Positions 1 through 5,239 of a DNA stretch of 5,239 bases are shown in pieces; position 1 is the stretch's first letter; each line of letters begins with the position of its first letter. A program made the translations under genes and the position numbers. The stretch is from AB-629-J13 sp964518835 (GTDB lineage: Bacteria > Fidelibacterota > Marinisomatia > Marinisomatales > AB-629-J13). The stretch spans positions 1-5,239 of the forward strand of contig CAZFKU010000073.1 in NCBI GenBank assembly GCA_964518835.1, read 5' to 3'. The notes beneath the pieces were generated by a model. That model saw only the letters and a program-made list of their open reading frames with translations. It was not told where the DNA came from and did not search any database.

Positions 1-235
1 TTTTGTGTTTTTTAGTGTACATCTTTTTCAGCCACCGTTTCTCCTTTTTGGTCAACTTCCCGTGATGGTGCACATGAACATGAACGGTTTTTCCTCTGGT
101 TTCAGGAATTACTTTGACAATACGGTGTTTGTAACGCTTCTCATAAGTTATATGATCGGGCTGGGAAGAGGCACATCCGTTCAGCACTAGTATAGTTGAA
201 AGAAGGATCGGAATTAATAAGTGTAATTTTTTCAT
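1..235 (-). CDS. Small His-rich lipoprotein, 5' part only (runs off the left edge)
   Basis: This frame is open from ATG at 235 to the window edge (78 codons, no stop). The protein starts M-K-K and has a hydrophobic segment at residues 4-18. A lipobox L18-N19-G20-C21 follows, with A22-S23-S24 after the Cys. This is a type II signal peptide, so the mature protein should be lipidated at C21; Asn at -2 is slightly off the consensus. The mature part is basic and His-rich, with H-V-H-V-H-H-H at 52-58 and Lys clusters at 60-78. A GGAG ribosome site (242-245) sits 6 bases before the ATG. An in-frame ATG at 247 would add M-E-K-I, but it overlaps that ribosome site, so 235 is preferred. The gene lies 45 bases after the TPR gene stop and may be the last operon member or a separate unit. 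I do not recognise the family. Metal binding through the His cluster is only an inference. The C-terminus is outside the window. Confidence 0.8.
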   Translation of the reverse strand, partial: MKKLHLLIPILLSTILVLNGCASSQPDHITYEKRYKHRIVKVIPETRGKTVHVHVHHHGKLTKKEKRWLKKMYTKKHK

Positions 236-241
236 GATTTT

Positions 242-272
242 CTCCATTTTTTACTCTTTGACTAAAATGGAG
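242..272 (-). promoter_or_regulatory. Hairpin covering the ribosome binding site of the lipoprotein gene
   Basis: A perfect 9-bp inverted repeat (ctccatttt at 242-250, aaaatggag at 264-272) has a 13-base loop. In the minus-strand RNA the 3' arm contains the GGAG ribosome site, 6 bases before the lipoprotein ATG at 235. The stem would hide that site unless it is opened, for example by a ribosome arriving from the upstream gene, by temperature or by a bound factor. No U-run follows the stem, so it does not look like an intrinsic terminator. The repeat and its position are seen directly; a regulatory role is inferred. Confidence 0.5.
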
Positions 273-280
273 TAATTAGG

Positions 281-982
281 TTAATTATTAAATTTTGCTG
301 TTAGAATTTGATCTTTAGATGAATCATCAAGAGATACTGCTGTCCTATAATGATGGTTGGCTGATTCTATTTTTTTCATTTTTAAATACAATTTGCAAAT
401 GAGTATGTGAATCGAAGCATCGTTGGGATTGGTTTCCAACGCACAGAAGAAATGAACTTCTGCCAAGTTATAATCTTTTTTTTTCTGGTAGTATTTCCCC
501 AACTCAATATTGGCTCCTGTATGATGAATTTCTTTTTCTATACATTGAGTAAAACATTCATATGACTTTGTGTGTTTACGGTTCTTAAGATAAAGCAAAC
601 CCAGGTGAAAATCCACATGTGCATTCAGGGGATCTACCGATCCTGCCTCAGAAAATAAGCGATTTGCTCTCTTAAATTCTTTTTTGTCAAAATGATGCGT
701 TCCCATTTCAATCAGCAGGTTGGATAAATGTCTCTTCTGTTCTATTTCGATGAAAAACATTTTTCTAACCAATCCGAACAGGTTTTGATTTGCGTAATAC
801 TTCTGTTGTTTAGTTGAATTGCCAATCAGTTTTTTATCAATGCGAATCGCTTTGCCTAAATATTTTACATAGTGCAAAAAGTCATCTTTCTTTTTGTATT
901 CCCGAGCAAGAATGACATGAGCATCAGAAAATTCAGGGTTGCATTCAATTGCCCGGTGTAAATGATGTAAAACCTTATTCAT
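281..982 (-). CDS. TPR protein, 233 aa (downstream half of a split TPR array)
   Basis: The protein consists almost wholly of tetratricopeptide repeats, helix pairs that form a superhelical protein-binding scaffold. It begins inside a repeat: residues 1-18 give only helix B and the N-P-E-F turn. Units of exactly 34 residues then start at 19, 53, 87, 121, 155 and 189, ending at 222, with a short tail to 233. Units 121-154 and 155-188 are the clearest, with L-G-L-L-Y and A-L-E-T-N-P-N-D signatures; unit 53-86 keeps the spacing but has lost most TPR residues. No signal peptide or membrane segment is visible, so it should be cytoplasmic. The ATG (980-982) directly follows the TGA (983-985) of the larger TPR gene, in the same frame. 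A ribosome site, AAGGA at 994-998, lies 11 bases upstream inside that gene. The partner protein is unknown; the upstream cyclase is a candidate. An alternative view is that this is the 3' part of a gene broken by the TGA. Confidence 0.85.
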   Translation of the reverse strand: MNKVLHHLHRAIECNPEFSDAHVILAREYKKKDDFLHYVKYLGKAIRIDKKLIGNSTKQQKYYANQNLFGLVRKMFFIEIEQKRHLSNLLIEMGTHHFDKKEFKRANRLFSEAGSVDPLNAHVDFHLGLLYLKNRKHTKSYECFTQCIEKEIHHTGANIELGKYYQKKKDYNLAEVHFFCALETNPNDASIHILICKLYLKMKKIESANHHYRTAVSLDDSSKDQILTAKFNN

Positions 983-2428
983 TCAGTTTTTATTCCTTAA
1001 TAGCAATGCCAGGCGGTAGTGAGCTTTGGCATAACCAGGATTTAATTCAATGGCTTTTAACAGATGATTTTCTGCATCCACAAGGTTTCCTTCCTCTTCC
1101 AAAAGTAATGCCATATGGTAATGTATTTTTGGAAATTTGGGGTCCAGTCTCAAAGCTTCTATGTAATGTTTTTTTGCACGATCCAATTCTTTCTTGATCA
1201 CCAATGTTCCGTCTTTTTTCAGCCTCTTTCCTGAACTGAGCAAATTGGCAAGATGGTAATGCGCCATTAAATATTTAGGATCAATATCAATAGCAGTAAG
1301 ATAGCATTTTCTGGCATCGGAATAATCTCCCGGATCATTTAAAATCATACCCAGATAGTAATAGGCTTCCGTAAAATTTTGATCGGTTTCGATGGTTTTT
1401 TCCATGTAAGCTTTTGCTTCTTCCATCACATTAAGATTTTTCATCAGCAATCCGAGATGAAAGGAAGCATCCCGATGCTTATGATTCCTCGCTAATGCTT
1501 TCAGGTAATGCTCTTTGGCAGATTCAAAATCTTCTTTTTCCTCCAAAAATCGTGCTAAATAATAATATGCATCATCAAATTCCGGATTGAATTTGACTGC
1601 TTTTTTCAAATGGGAAATTCCCTTGTCAATTTCATCGCTTTCTTTTAAAAGCAATCCTAAATTAAAGTGAGTCAAGTAACTTTTTGAAAAATGCTTCAGG
1701 GATCGTTCCAGATATTTAATTCCATCTTTTTCCTGTTTCAACTCTTTTGATACCAATCCTAAATGATACAGGGCTTTTGAAAATCGTGGGTTTATTTTAA
1801 CAGCCATTTTGAGATACTTTTCTGCTTTTAGAAAATCTCCTTGTTTTTCATAGATCATCCCGAGTCGTAAACTTGATTTTGCGTGTTTTGGTTCGATTTT
1901 CAATACTTTTTCAAAACACTGGATGGCATAATCCGTCTCCGGTTTAAACAATAATGTCCCGTCATTATCTTTTAGCATCCCGTTCATGATCAATTTACCT
2001 AAATAATACAGAGCTTCCACATAGTCCGGATTTATATCAATTGCTGTCTCGTAACTCTTTTTCGCACGGTCATATTCTTCAGGATCCTTCAGTAACATTG
2101 CCAATTCAAAATAAGCTTCTGCAAAATTCTGGTTTGCTTCAATCGCTTTTCCAAAATGTTCCGTTGCTTCTTCAATTTTTTTAATCTTTTTCAGGAAAAG
2201 TCCATACTTGAATTGAATTTCTGAATCATCAAATTTGATGGTAACCGCTTTTTCAAAATGGTTTCTGGCTGTTTTATTCTTCTTGAATTCCGCTGCAATT
2301 AATGCCAGTTTAAAATATCCATCCGCATGGTTTTCATCTAATTTGACAACCTTTTTAAACTCCTTTTCCGCACTTTTTAAATCTCCCTCGTCTAAAAGGA
2401 GGCAGCCTAATTCATAATGAGCATCAAA
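929..2428 (-). repeat. Two copies of a 750-bp, seven-TPR coding module
   Basis: Codons for residues 54-303 (1679-2428) and the following 250 codons (929-1678) have the same plan: four 34-residue TPRs, one 46-residue TPR, then two more of 34. Matching positions share details: repeats 3 and 10 both end in Q-N-F; repeats 4 and 11 share A-Y, D-P and A-I-D-I; repeats 5 and 12 (1883-2020 and 1133-1270) share the D-G-T-L insert. Copy 2 runs across the TGA at 983-985 and finishes in the next gene. The match was judged at protein level by eye. The simplest origin is an old internal duplication. Confidence 0.75.
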
Positions 2429-2587
2429 AAATTCAGGGTTTATTTTTATCGCCTGTAGAAGATGTGACTTAGCATTTTTCTTGATGCTTTTTTTCTTCGT
2501 TTTCCCTGCTTTTGTTTTTTGTGCTGGTTTTACCATCTTTGCTTTTTTTGGTCCTATTTTGTCTTCATCACCCAGACGCCATCCCAC
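983..2587 (-). CDS. Large TPR scaffold protein, 534 aa
   Basis: This is a soluble all-TPR protein, presumably a scaffold for protein contacts; no catalytic domain is visible. Residues 12-40 are rich in Lys and Ala, followed by a lone helix B (41-53). Full repeats then begin at 54, 88, 122, 156, 190, 236, 270, 304, 338, 372, 406, 440, 486 and 520. All are 34 residues except those at 190 and 440, which are 46 residues with a D-G-T-L insert between the helices. Repeats 1-7 and 8-14 form two copies of a 250-residue module. The last repeat stops at its residue 15, where TGA is followed directly by the next TPR gene in frame. The start is uncertain. GTG at 2587 overlaps the cyclase by 34 bases and has AAAGG only 3 bases upstream. 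ATG at 2536 (residue 18) gives a 17-base gap after the cyclase stop and a cleaner start, but its nearest AGGA lies about 15 bases away. Either choice keeps all TPRs. Co-transcription with the cyclase, which itself ends in a TPR-like tail, suggests a role in the same signalling complex; that is inference. Confidence 0.88.
   Translation of the reverse strand: MGWRLGDEDKIGPKKAKMVKPAQKTKAGKTKKKSIKKNAKSHLLQAIKINPEFFDAHYELGCLLLDEGDLKSAEKEFKKVVKLDENHADGYFKLALIAAEFKKNKTARNHFEKAVTIKFDDSEIQFKYGLFLKKIKKIEEATEHFGKAIEANQNFAEAYFELAMLLKDPEEYDRAKKSYETAIDINPDYVEALYYLGKLIMNGMLKDNDGTLLFKPETDYAIQCFEKVLKIEPKHAKSSLRLGMIYEKQGDFLKAEKYLKMAVKINPRFSKALYHLGLVSKELKQEKDGIKYLERSLKHFSKSYLTHFNLGLLLKESDEIDKGISHLKKAVKFNPEFDDAYYYLARFLEEKEDFESAKEHYLKALARNHKHRDASFHLGLLMKNLNVMEEAKAYMEKTIETDQNFTEAYYYLGMILNDPGDYSDARKCYLTAIDIDPKYLMAHYHLANLLSSGKRLKKDGTLVIKKELDRAKKHYIEALRLDPKFPKIHYHMALLLEEEGNLVDAENHLLKAIELNPGYAKAHYRLALLLRNKN
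994..998 (-). promoter_or_regulatory. Ribosome binding site for the smaller TPR gene
   Basis: The minus strand reads AAGGA here, 11 bases before the ATG at 982 and inside the last codons of the larger TPR gene. It supports genuine re-initiation at the TGA-ATG junction, so the downstream gene may be translated even if the in-frame stop arose by mutation. The spacing is a little long. Confidence 0.5.
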
Positions 2588-4872
2588 TCACCTTTCGGGG
2601 GATTCTTTTTCAAGTAATCACAGCGTTCCACATACATTTTAGAGCATTTATCTTCAGGATTTCCTTTCAGTCCCTCTTTAAATAATTTCTTAGCATCATC
2701 CCAGCGGGCATCTTTATAATATTCCACACCACTATTGAAATTTCCCAGCACTTCAATCATATTCGGAAATGTATCTTTATTATGATAATCCAGCACTTCA
2801 AAAATGCTTACTGGTTTTGTTTTTCCTTTTACAATAACCTTGTCAATTTCTCTTGTGCGATAGGTGGCTTTCAAACCACCAAAGGTATATTCGCTGATGA
2901 TAATCCGTACACCGTACTGCTTACATGCACTTTCCAGCCTTGCAGCGAGATTTACACCATCACCAATCACGGTGTAATCCATCCGTTTTGGAGAGCCAAT
3001 GTTTCCGGAAACAACTATATCTGAATTCACCCCCATCCCATGGTCAATGGGAATTTGCCCTGCTTTTACCCGTGCTTCATTCAATGTATAAAGTTCTGTC
3101 ATCATCTTGATTGCGGCACGAACACCCCTGTCCGGATCATCATCATGCGCAAACGGTGTACCGAAAATAGCCATGATTGCATCACCGATGAATTTGTCCA
3201 GCATTCCTCCCTCTCCTGTAATACAATCCACCATTATGGTGAAATATTCATTCAGCAGGGATACTGTTCCGGTTGCACCCAGAGACTCGGTCAGGGTAGT
3301 AAAACTGCGGACATCCGAAAATAGTACGGTTCCCACACTTTCCTTACCGCCCATGATATCCTCTTCCGATTCATCCAGAAGTTTTTCAGCTAAACCGGGG
3401 TCCATGTAGCGGGACATGGTGGATTTCATCCGCTTTTCACTGCTGATGTCTTCTATCATAATTAAAGAACCCAGAGATTCATCTTCTACTCCCAACAACG
3501 GCAACAGACTGATATTTGCTGATACGGTCTCACCACCAAATTCAAGTTCAACATCCATAAAAGTCTCTTCACCTTTTTTCTTCGGTTCATCTTCATCATC
3601 CTCGTCTTCCTCTTCCGGAGATTCTTCAACCAGAATTTTTTCTGCCAGCCATCCATTGGTACCTGTGAAAAGCTCTTTGATTTCCTGTCCAATTACCTCC
3701 TTCAATTTTGCAATTTTCAAAATGTTTAATCCAGCTGAATTACAGGTTACTATCTTCCCGTCTTCATCAATCGTTATTACTCCATTTGACATGGATGACA
3801 GCATTCCCTGACTGTAATTTTTTTCATTCTGAACATCATTAAACAACTTAGCATTTTCAATCGCCATGGAAATTTGAGAGGTAAATGCTTCCAGTCTTTT
3901 CTGGTCCTCATCTGTAAAAGGTCCTTCACGTTTATTCAGAACCTGACAGACTCCAATCCGCTTTCCTTCTTTATTAATAACAGGAGTACAAAGAATGGAT
4001 CGGGTGAAATACCCCGTAGTTCTATCAAAACCCGGATTGAATCTCAAATCAGCATAAGCATGAGGAATATTCAGTGGGGTACCTGAGATAAATACACTTC
4101 CTGCGATGCCTAAATGATTTGGAAAACGAATTACATTTTTCCCTACACCTTCCACAACTTCGGTGTAAAGCTCATTTGTTTTTTCATCATTAATAAAAAG
4201 AGTGGAACGTTCTGCATTCAGCATTTTTGTAACCGTTCCGATTATTCGTTGCAGCAAGGGTCCCAATTTTAATTCAGATGAAACCTGCGATACGATATCA
4301 AGGAACTCCAATTCCTGTTTTCGGGATTTTTCAATCTGTTCTACAATGATATTTCCTTGAATGGCGATGGCGGCTTGTTGGGTCATGGCTTCCAGAATTT
4401 CCAGATCATCTTCAGAAAATTTCCCTTCTATTTTATTTAATATCTGTGATACACCAATAATTTCCCCGCTAACCGTTTTAAGCGGTGCACAAAGGATGCT
4501 TTTTGTCCGGTAACCGGTCCTCATATCCACTGACTTGTCAAATCGGTCATCCTTGTAGGCATCCAGGATGATAGCACCTTCGCTATTTGAAAAGACCCAT
4601 CCTGCTACACCTTTGGTATTCATGATCCGGATTTCCCTGCGGAAATTCCCCTGTGCAACCCGTGAATATAATTCCTGGGAATTTTCGTCGTTCAGGAATA
4701 TGGTCCCTCTTTCACCTCCTATTGTTGATGTGGTAATCTCAACCAATGTTTCCAATGCTTCATCCAGGTTTTGGCTGGCTGCCATATCATTTGTGATTTG
4801 CAGTAAAAGTTCATTGAATTTTTCTTTTCTTGTCAGGGATTGCATCCGAGACCTTGTAAGTGTACTAGGCAT
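2554..4872 (-). CDS. Class IIIb adenylate cyclase with GAF-GAF-PAS sensors (CyaB1-like)
   Basis: The predicted reaction is ATP to cAMP plus pyrophosphate, in the cytoplasm, by a homodimer. Domains in order: GAF-A about 25-172, GAF-B about 190-345, PAS about 352-480 with an acidic insert at 416-436, a connecting helix 480-500, the cyclase domain about 510-697, and a TPR-like tail 706-755 ending W-D-G-V-W (763-767). Catalytic residues are intact: metal ligands D520 (F-S-D-V) and D564 (F-I-G-D), adenine-selecting K560, and transition-state N641 and R645 (N-L-A-A-R). T634 stands where class IIIa enzymes have Asp, a class IIIb trait linked in the literature to bicarbonate activation. The GAF-GAF-PAS-cyclase order matches Anabaena CyaB1/CyaB2, in which a GAF domain binds cAMP. 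No membrane segment is seen. ATG at 4872 overlaps the upstream stop by 8 bases (ATGCCTAG). An internal ATG at 4845 (M10) has a better ribosome site and is a real alternative. The stop is TAG. Activity is very likely; the input ligand is unknown. Confidence 0.95.
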   Translation of the reverse strand: MPSTLTRSRMQSLTRKEKFNELLLQITNDMAASQNLDEALETLVEITTSTIGGERGTIFLNDENSQELYSRVAQGNFRREIRIMNTKGVAGWVFSNSEGAIILDAYKDDRFDKSVDMRTGYRTKSILCAPLKTVSGEIIGVSQILNKIEGKFSEDDLEILEAMTQQAAIAIQGNIIVEQIEKSRKQELEFLDIVSQVSSELKLGPLLQRIIGTVTKMLNAERSTLFINDEKTNELYTEVVEGVGKNVIRFPNHLGIAGSVFISGTPLNIPHAYADLRFNPGFDRTTGYFTRSILCTPVINKEGKRIGVCQVLNKREGPFTDEDQKRLEAFTSQISMAIENAKLFNDVQNEKNYSQGMLSSMSNGVITIDEDGKIVTCNSAGLNILKIAKLKEVIGQEIKELFTGTNGWLAEKILVEESPEEEDEDDEDEPKKKGEETFMDVELEFGGETVSANISLLPLLGVEDESLGSLIMIEDISSEKRMKSTMSRYMDPGLAEKLLDESEEDIMGGKESVGTVLFSDVRSFTTLTESLGATGTVSLLNEYFTIMVDCITGEGGMLDKFIGDAIMAIFGTPFAHDDDPDRGVRAAIKMMTELYTLNEARVKAGQIPIDHGMGVNSDIVVSGNIGSPKRMDYTVIGDGVNLAARLESACKQYGVRIIISEYTFGGLKATYRTREIDKVIVKGKTKPVSIFEVLDYHNKDTFPNMIEVLGNFNSGVEYYKDARWDDAKKLFKEGLKGNPEDKCSKMYVERCDYLKKNPPKGEWDGVWVMKTK
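4852..4855 (-). promoter_or_regulatory. Ribosome binding site for the alternative cyclase start (M10)
   Basis: The minus strand reads AAGG here, 6 bases before the ATG at 4845 (M10 of the longer form). The longer start at 4872 has only GGA (4881-4883), 8 bases upstream. Residues 1-9 lie before any domain, so both starts yield the same functional protein. The 4872 start gives a stop-overlap typical of translational coupling, while the 4845 start has the stronger site. Confidence 0.45.
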
Positions 4873-5239
4873 AGGCTTTTTCCAGTTTTTTTCTTAAAAT
4901 AATTATTGTATCCTTTAATTGGAGCATTTGTCCTTCAAATTCAAGACCTTTCTTGTCTACTCGGTCTGTGAGAGTGAATCTGTTCCTTTCCATTTCTCCC
5001 CTTAACGCATCCACTGTACTCTTTAACTGACGGTTCTCGTCATTCACCTTGCTCACTGCCTGCTGAATCCTTTCCTCCTCACCAATACGGGAACGCTCCA
5101 GATTATCACGCAATGAGTTTACCGTCTCTTTCAACTGCTTGATCTCATCATTGGCTGTGGAGACCGCCCTCTGCACTTCCTCATCCTTGGACACTTTTGT
5201 CCTCTCCATCTCATTACGCAGTGCATCCACTGTACTCTT
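4865..5239 (-). CDS. Coiled-coil repeat protein, C-terminal part only (runs off the right edge)
   Basis: The frame is open from the right edge through 124 codons to TAG at 4865-4867; the true start is outside the window. A GTG at 5230 is just an internal Val codon of the repeat (V-D-A-L-R), not a start. The visible part is highly charged (Glu, Lys, Arg), free of Pro and almost free of aromatics, with regularly spaced Leu, Val and Ile. That pattern predicts a long alpha-helical coiled coil. It contains three 36-residue repeats, each starting K-[SE]-T-V and ending in Q-L, then a partial fourth ending K-L-E-K-A-Y-A. No signal peptide or enzyme domain is visible. The stop lies inside the start of the cyclase gene (8-base overlap), so the two are probably co-translated and may act together, for example as an oligomerising or input partner. 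I cannot name the family because the N-terminal domains, if any, are missing. Confidence 0.8.
   Translation of the reverse strand, partial: KSTVDALRNEMERTKVSKDEEVQRAVSTANDEIKQLKETVNSLRDNLERSRIGEEERIQQAVSKVNDENRQLKSTVDALRGEMERNRFTLTDRVDKKGLEFEGQMLQLKDTIIILRKKLEKAYA
4868..5239 (-). repeat. 108-bp direct coding repeat, three copies plus a partial one
   Basis: Copies lie at 5132-5239, 5024-5131 and 4916-5023, with a partial copy at 4868-4915. Each full copy codes for 36 residues with the pattern K-x-T-V-x-x-L-R at the start. Copies 1 and 3 share an exact 17-base run at their starts (5223-5239 and 5007-5023), exactly 216 bases apart. The array begins at or beyond the right edge, so more copies may exist upstream. 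Copy 3 diverges in its second half. Confidence 0.8.

Noticed and set aside
5..190. Plus-strand open frame of 61 codons
   Set aside because: It lies opposite the lipoprotein gene, which has a signal peptide, lipobox and ribosome site; the plus-strand frame has none of these.
242..272. Intrinsic terminator between the TPR and lipoprotein genes
   Set aside because: The stem is A-U rich and no U-run follows on the minus strand; the 3' arm is instead the ribosome site of the next gene.
258..286. Plus-strand TTGACT followed by an AT-rich stretch, resembling a promoter
   Set aside because: It would drive transcription antisense into the TPR gene, no good -10 hexamer lies at the right spacing, and such matches are common by chance in AT-rich DNA.
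983..985. TGA read as selenocysteine, or as Trp/Gly under a variant code
   Set aside because: Trp is encoded by TGG in this window, no other in-frame TGA occurs in any gene, position 16 of a TPR has no need for a redox residue, and an ATG with an upstream AAGGA follows at once. A plain stop is simplest.
3486..3692. Minus-strand frame of 68 codons inside the cyclase gene
   Set aside because: It is an alternate frame across the PAS region and reads as low-complexity Lys/Arg/Met; the cyclase frame is fully supported by domains.
3416..3811. Plus-strand frame of 131 codons with a Ser-rich run
   Set aside because: The Ser run is the reverse reading of the acidic Asp/Glu codons in the PAS insert of the cyclase; no ribosome site or domain supports it.
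4568..4897. Plus-strand frame of 109 codons
   Set aside because: It is antisense to GAF-A and the cyclase start, with no ribosome site or recognisable motif.

Overview
The window is AT-rich bacterial DNA. Every gene I can support lies on the minus strand, in one tightly packed row that reads from the right edge to the left. In order of transcription it holds: (1) the 3' end of a repetitive coiled-coil protein (4865-5239, cut by the right edge); (2) a complete class III adenylate cyclase with tandem GAF domains, a PAS domain and a TPR-like tail (2554-4872); (3) a large tetratricopeptide-repeat (TPR) protein (983-2587); (4) a second, smaller TPR protein (281-982); (5) after a 45-base gap, the first 78 codons of a small His-rich lipoprotein (1-235, cut by the left edge). 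The first four overlap or abut: 8 bases, 34 bases (or a 17-base gap with the alternative start), and 0 bases. This suggests one operon with coupled translation.

The organism is probably a diderm (Gram-negative-type) bacterium, because there is a lipobox-bearing signal peptide and a CyaB1-like multidomain cyclase. Class III cyclases with GAF/PAS sensors and a tail ending in a W-D-G-V-W-type motif are common in deltaproteobacteria and relatives, spirochaetes and cyanobacteria. I cannot place the sequence more precisely. Stops used are TAG, TAG, TGA and TAA, and Trp is TGG, so the standard code fits.

The cyclase has all expected catalytic residues: two metal Asp, the adenine-selecting Lys, and the transition-state Asn and Arg. 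It has Thr in place of the second substrate-specifying Asp, which marks class IIIb. Its two GAF domains nearly match the cyclic-nucleotide-binding NKFDE signature. A plausible reading is a cAMP-producing sensor made together with a coiled-coil partner and a long TPR scaffold.

The most unusual structure is in the two TPR genes. The 534-residue protein is built from two copies of a 250-residue, seven-TPR module, each with a stretched 46-residue TPR at position 5. The last TPR of the second module is interrupted by an in-frame TGA followed at once by ATG. The 34-residue TPR register then continues unbroken into the next gene. The two genes therefore look like one ancestral TPR gene split by a stop-start codon pair. 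Other points are a hairpin that buries the ribosome binding site of the lipoprotein gene, and a 108-bp coding repeat with a sharp Glu-codon shift in the coiled-coil gene. I found no RNA genes, CRISPR, insertion sequences, convincing promoters or intrinsic terminators. No gene-free stretch is longer than 45 bases.
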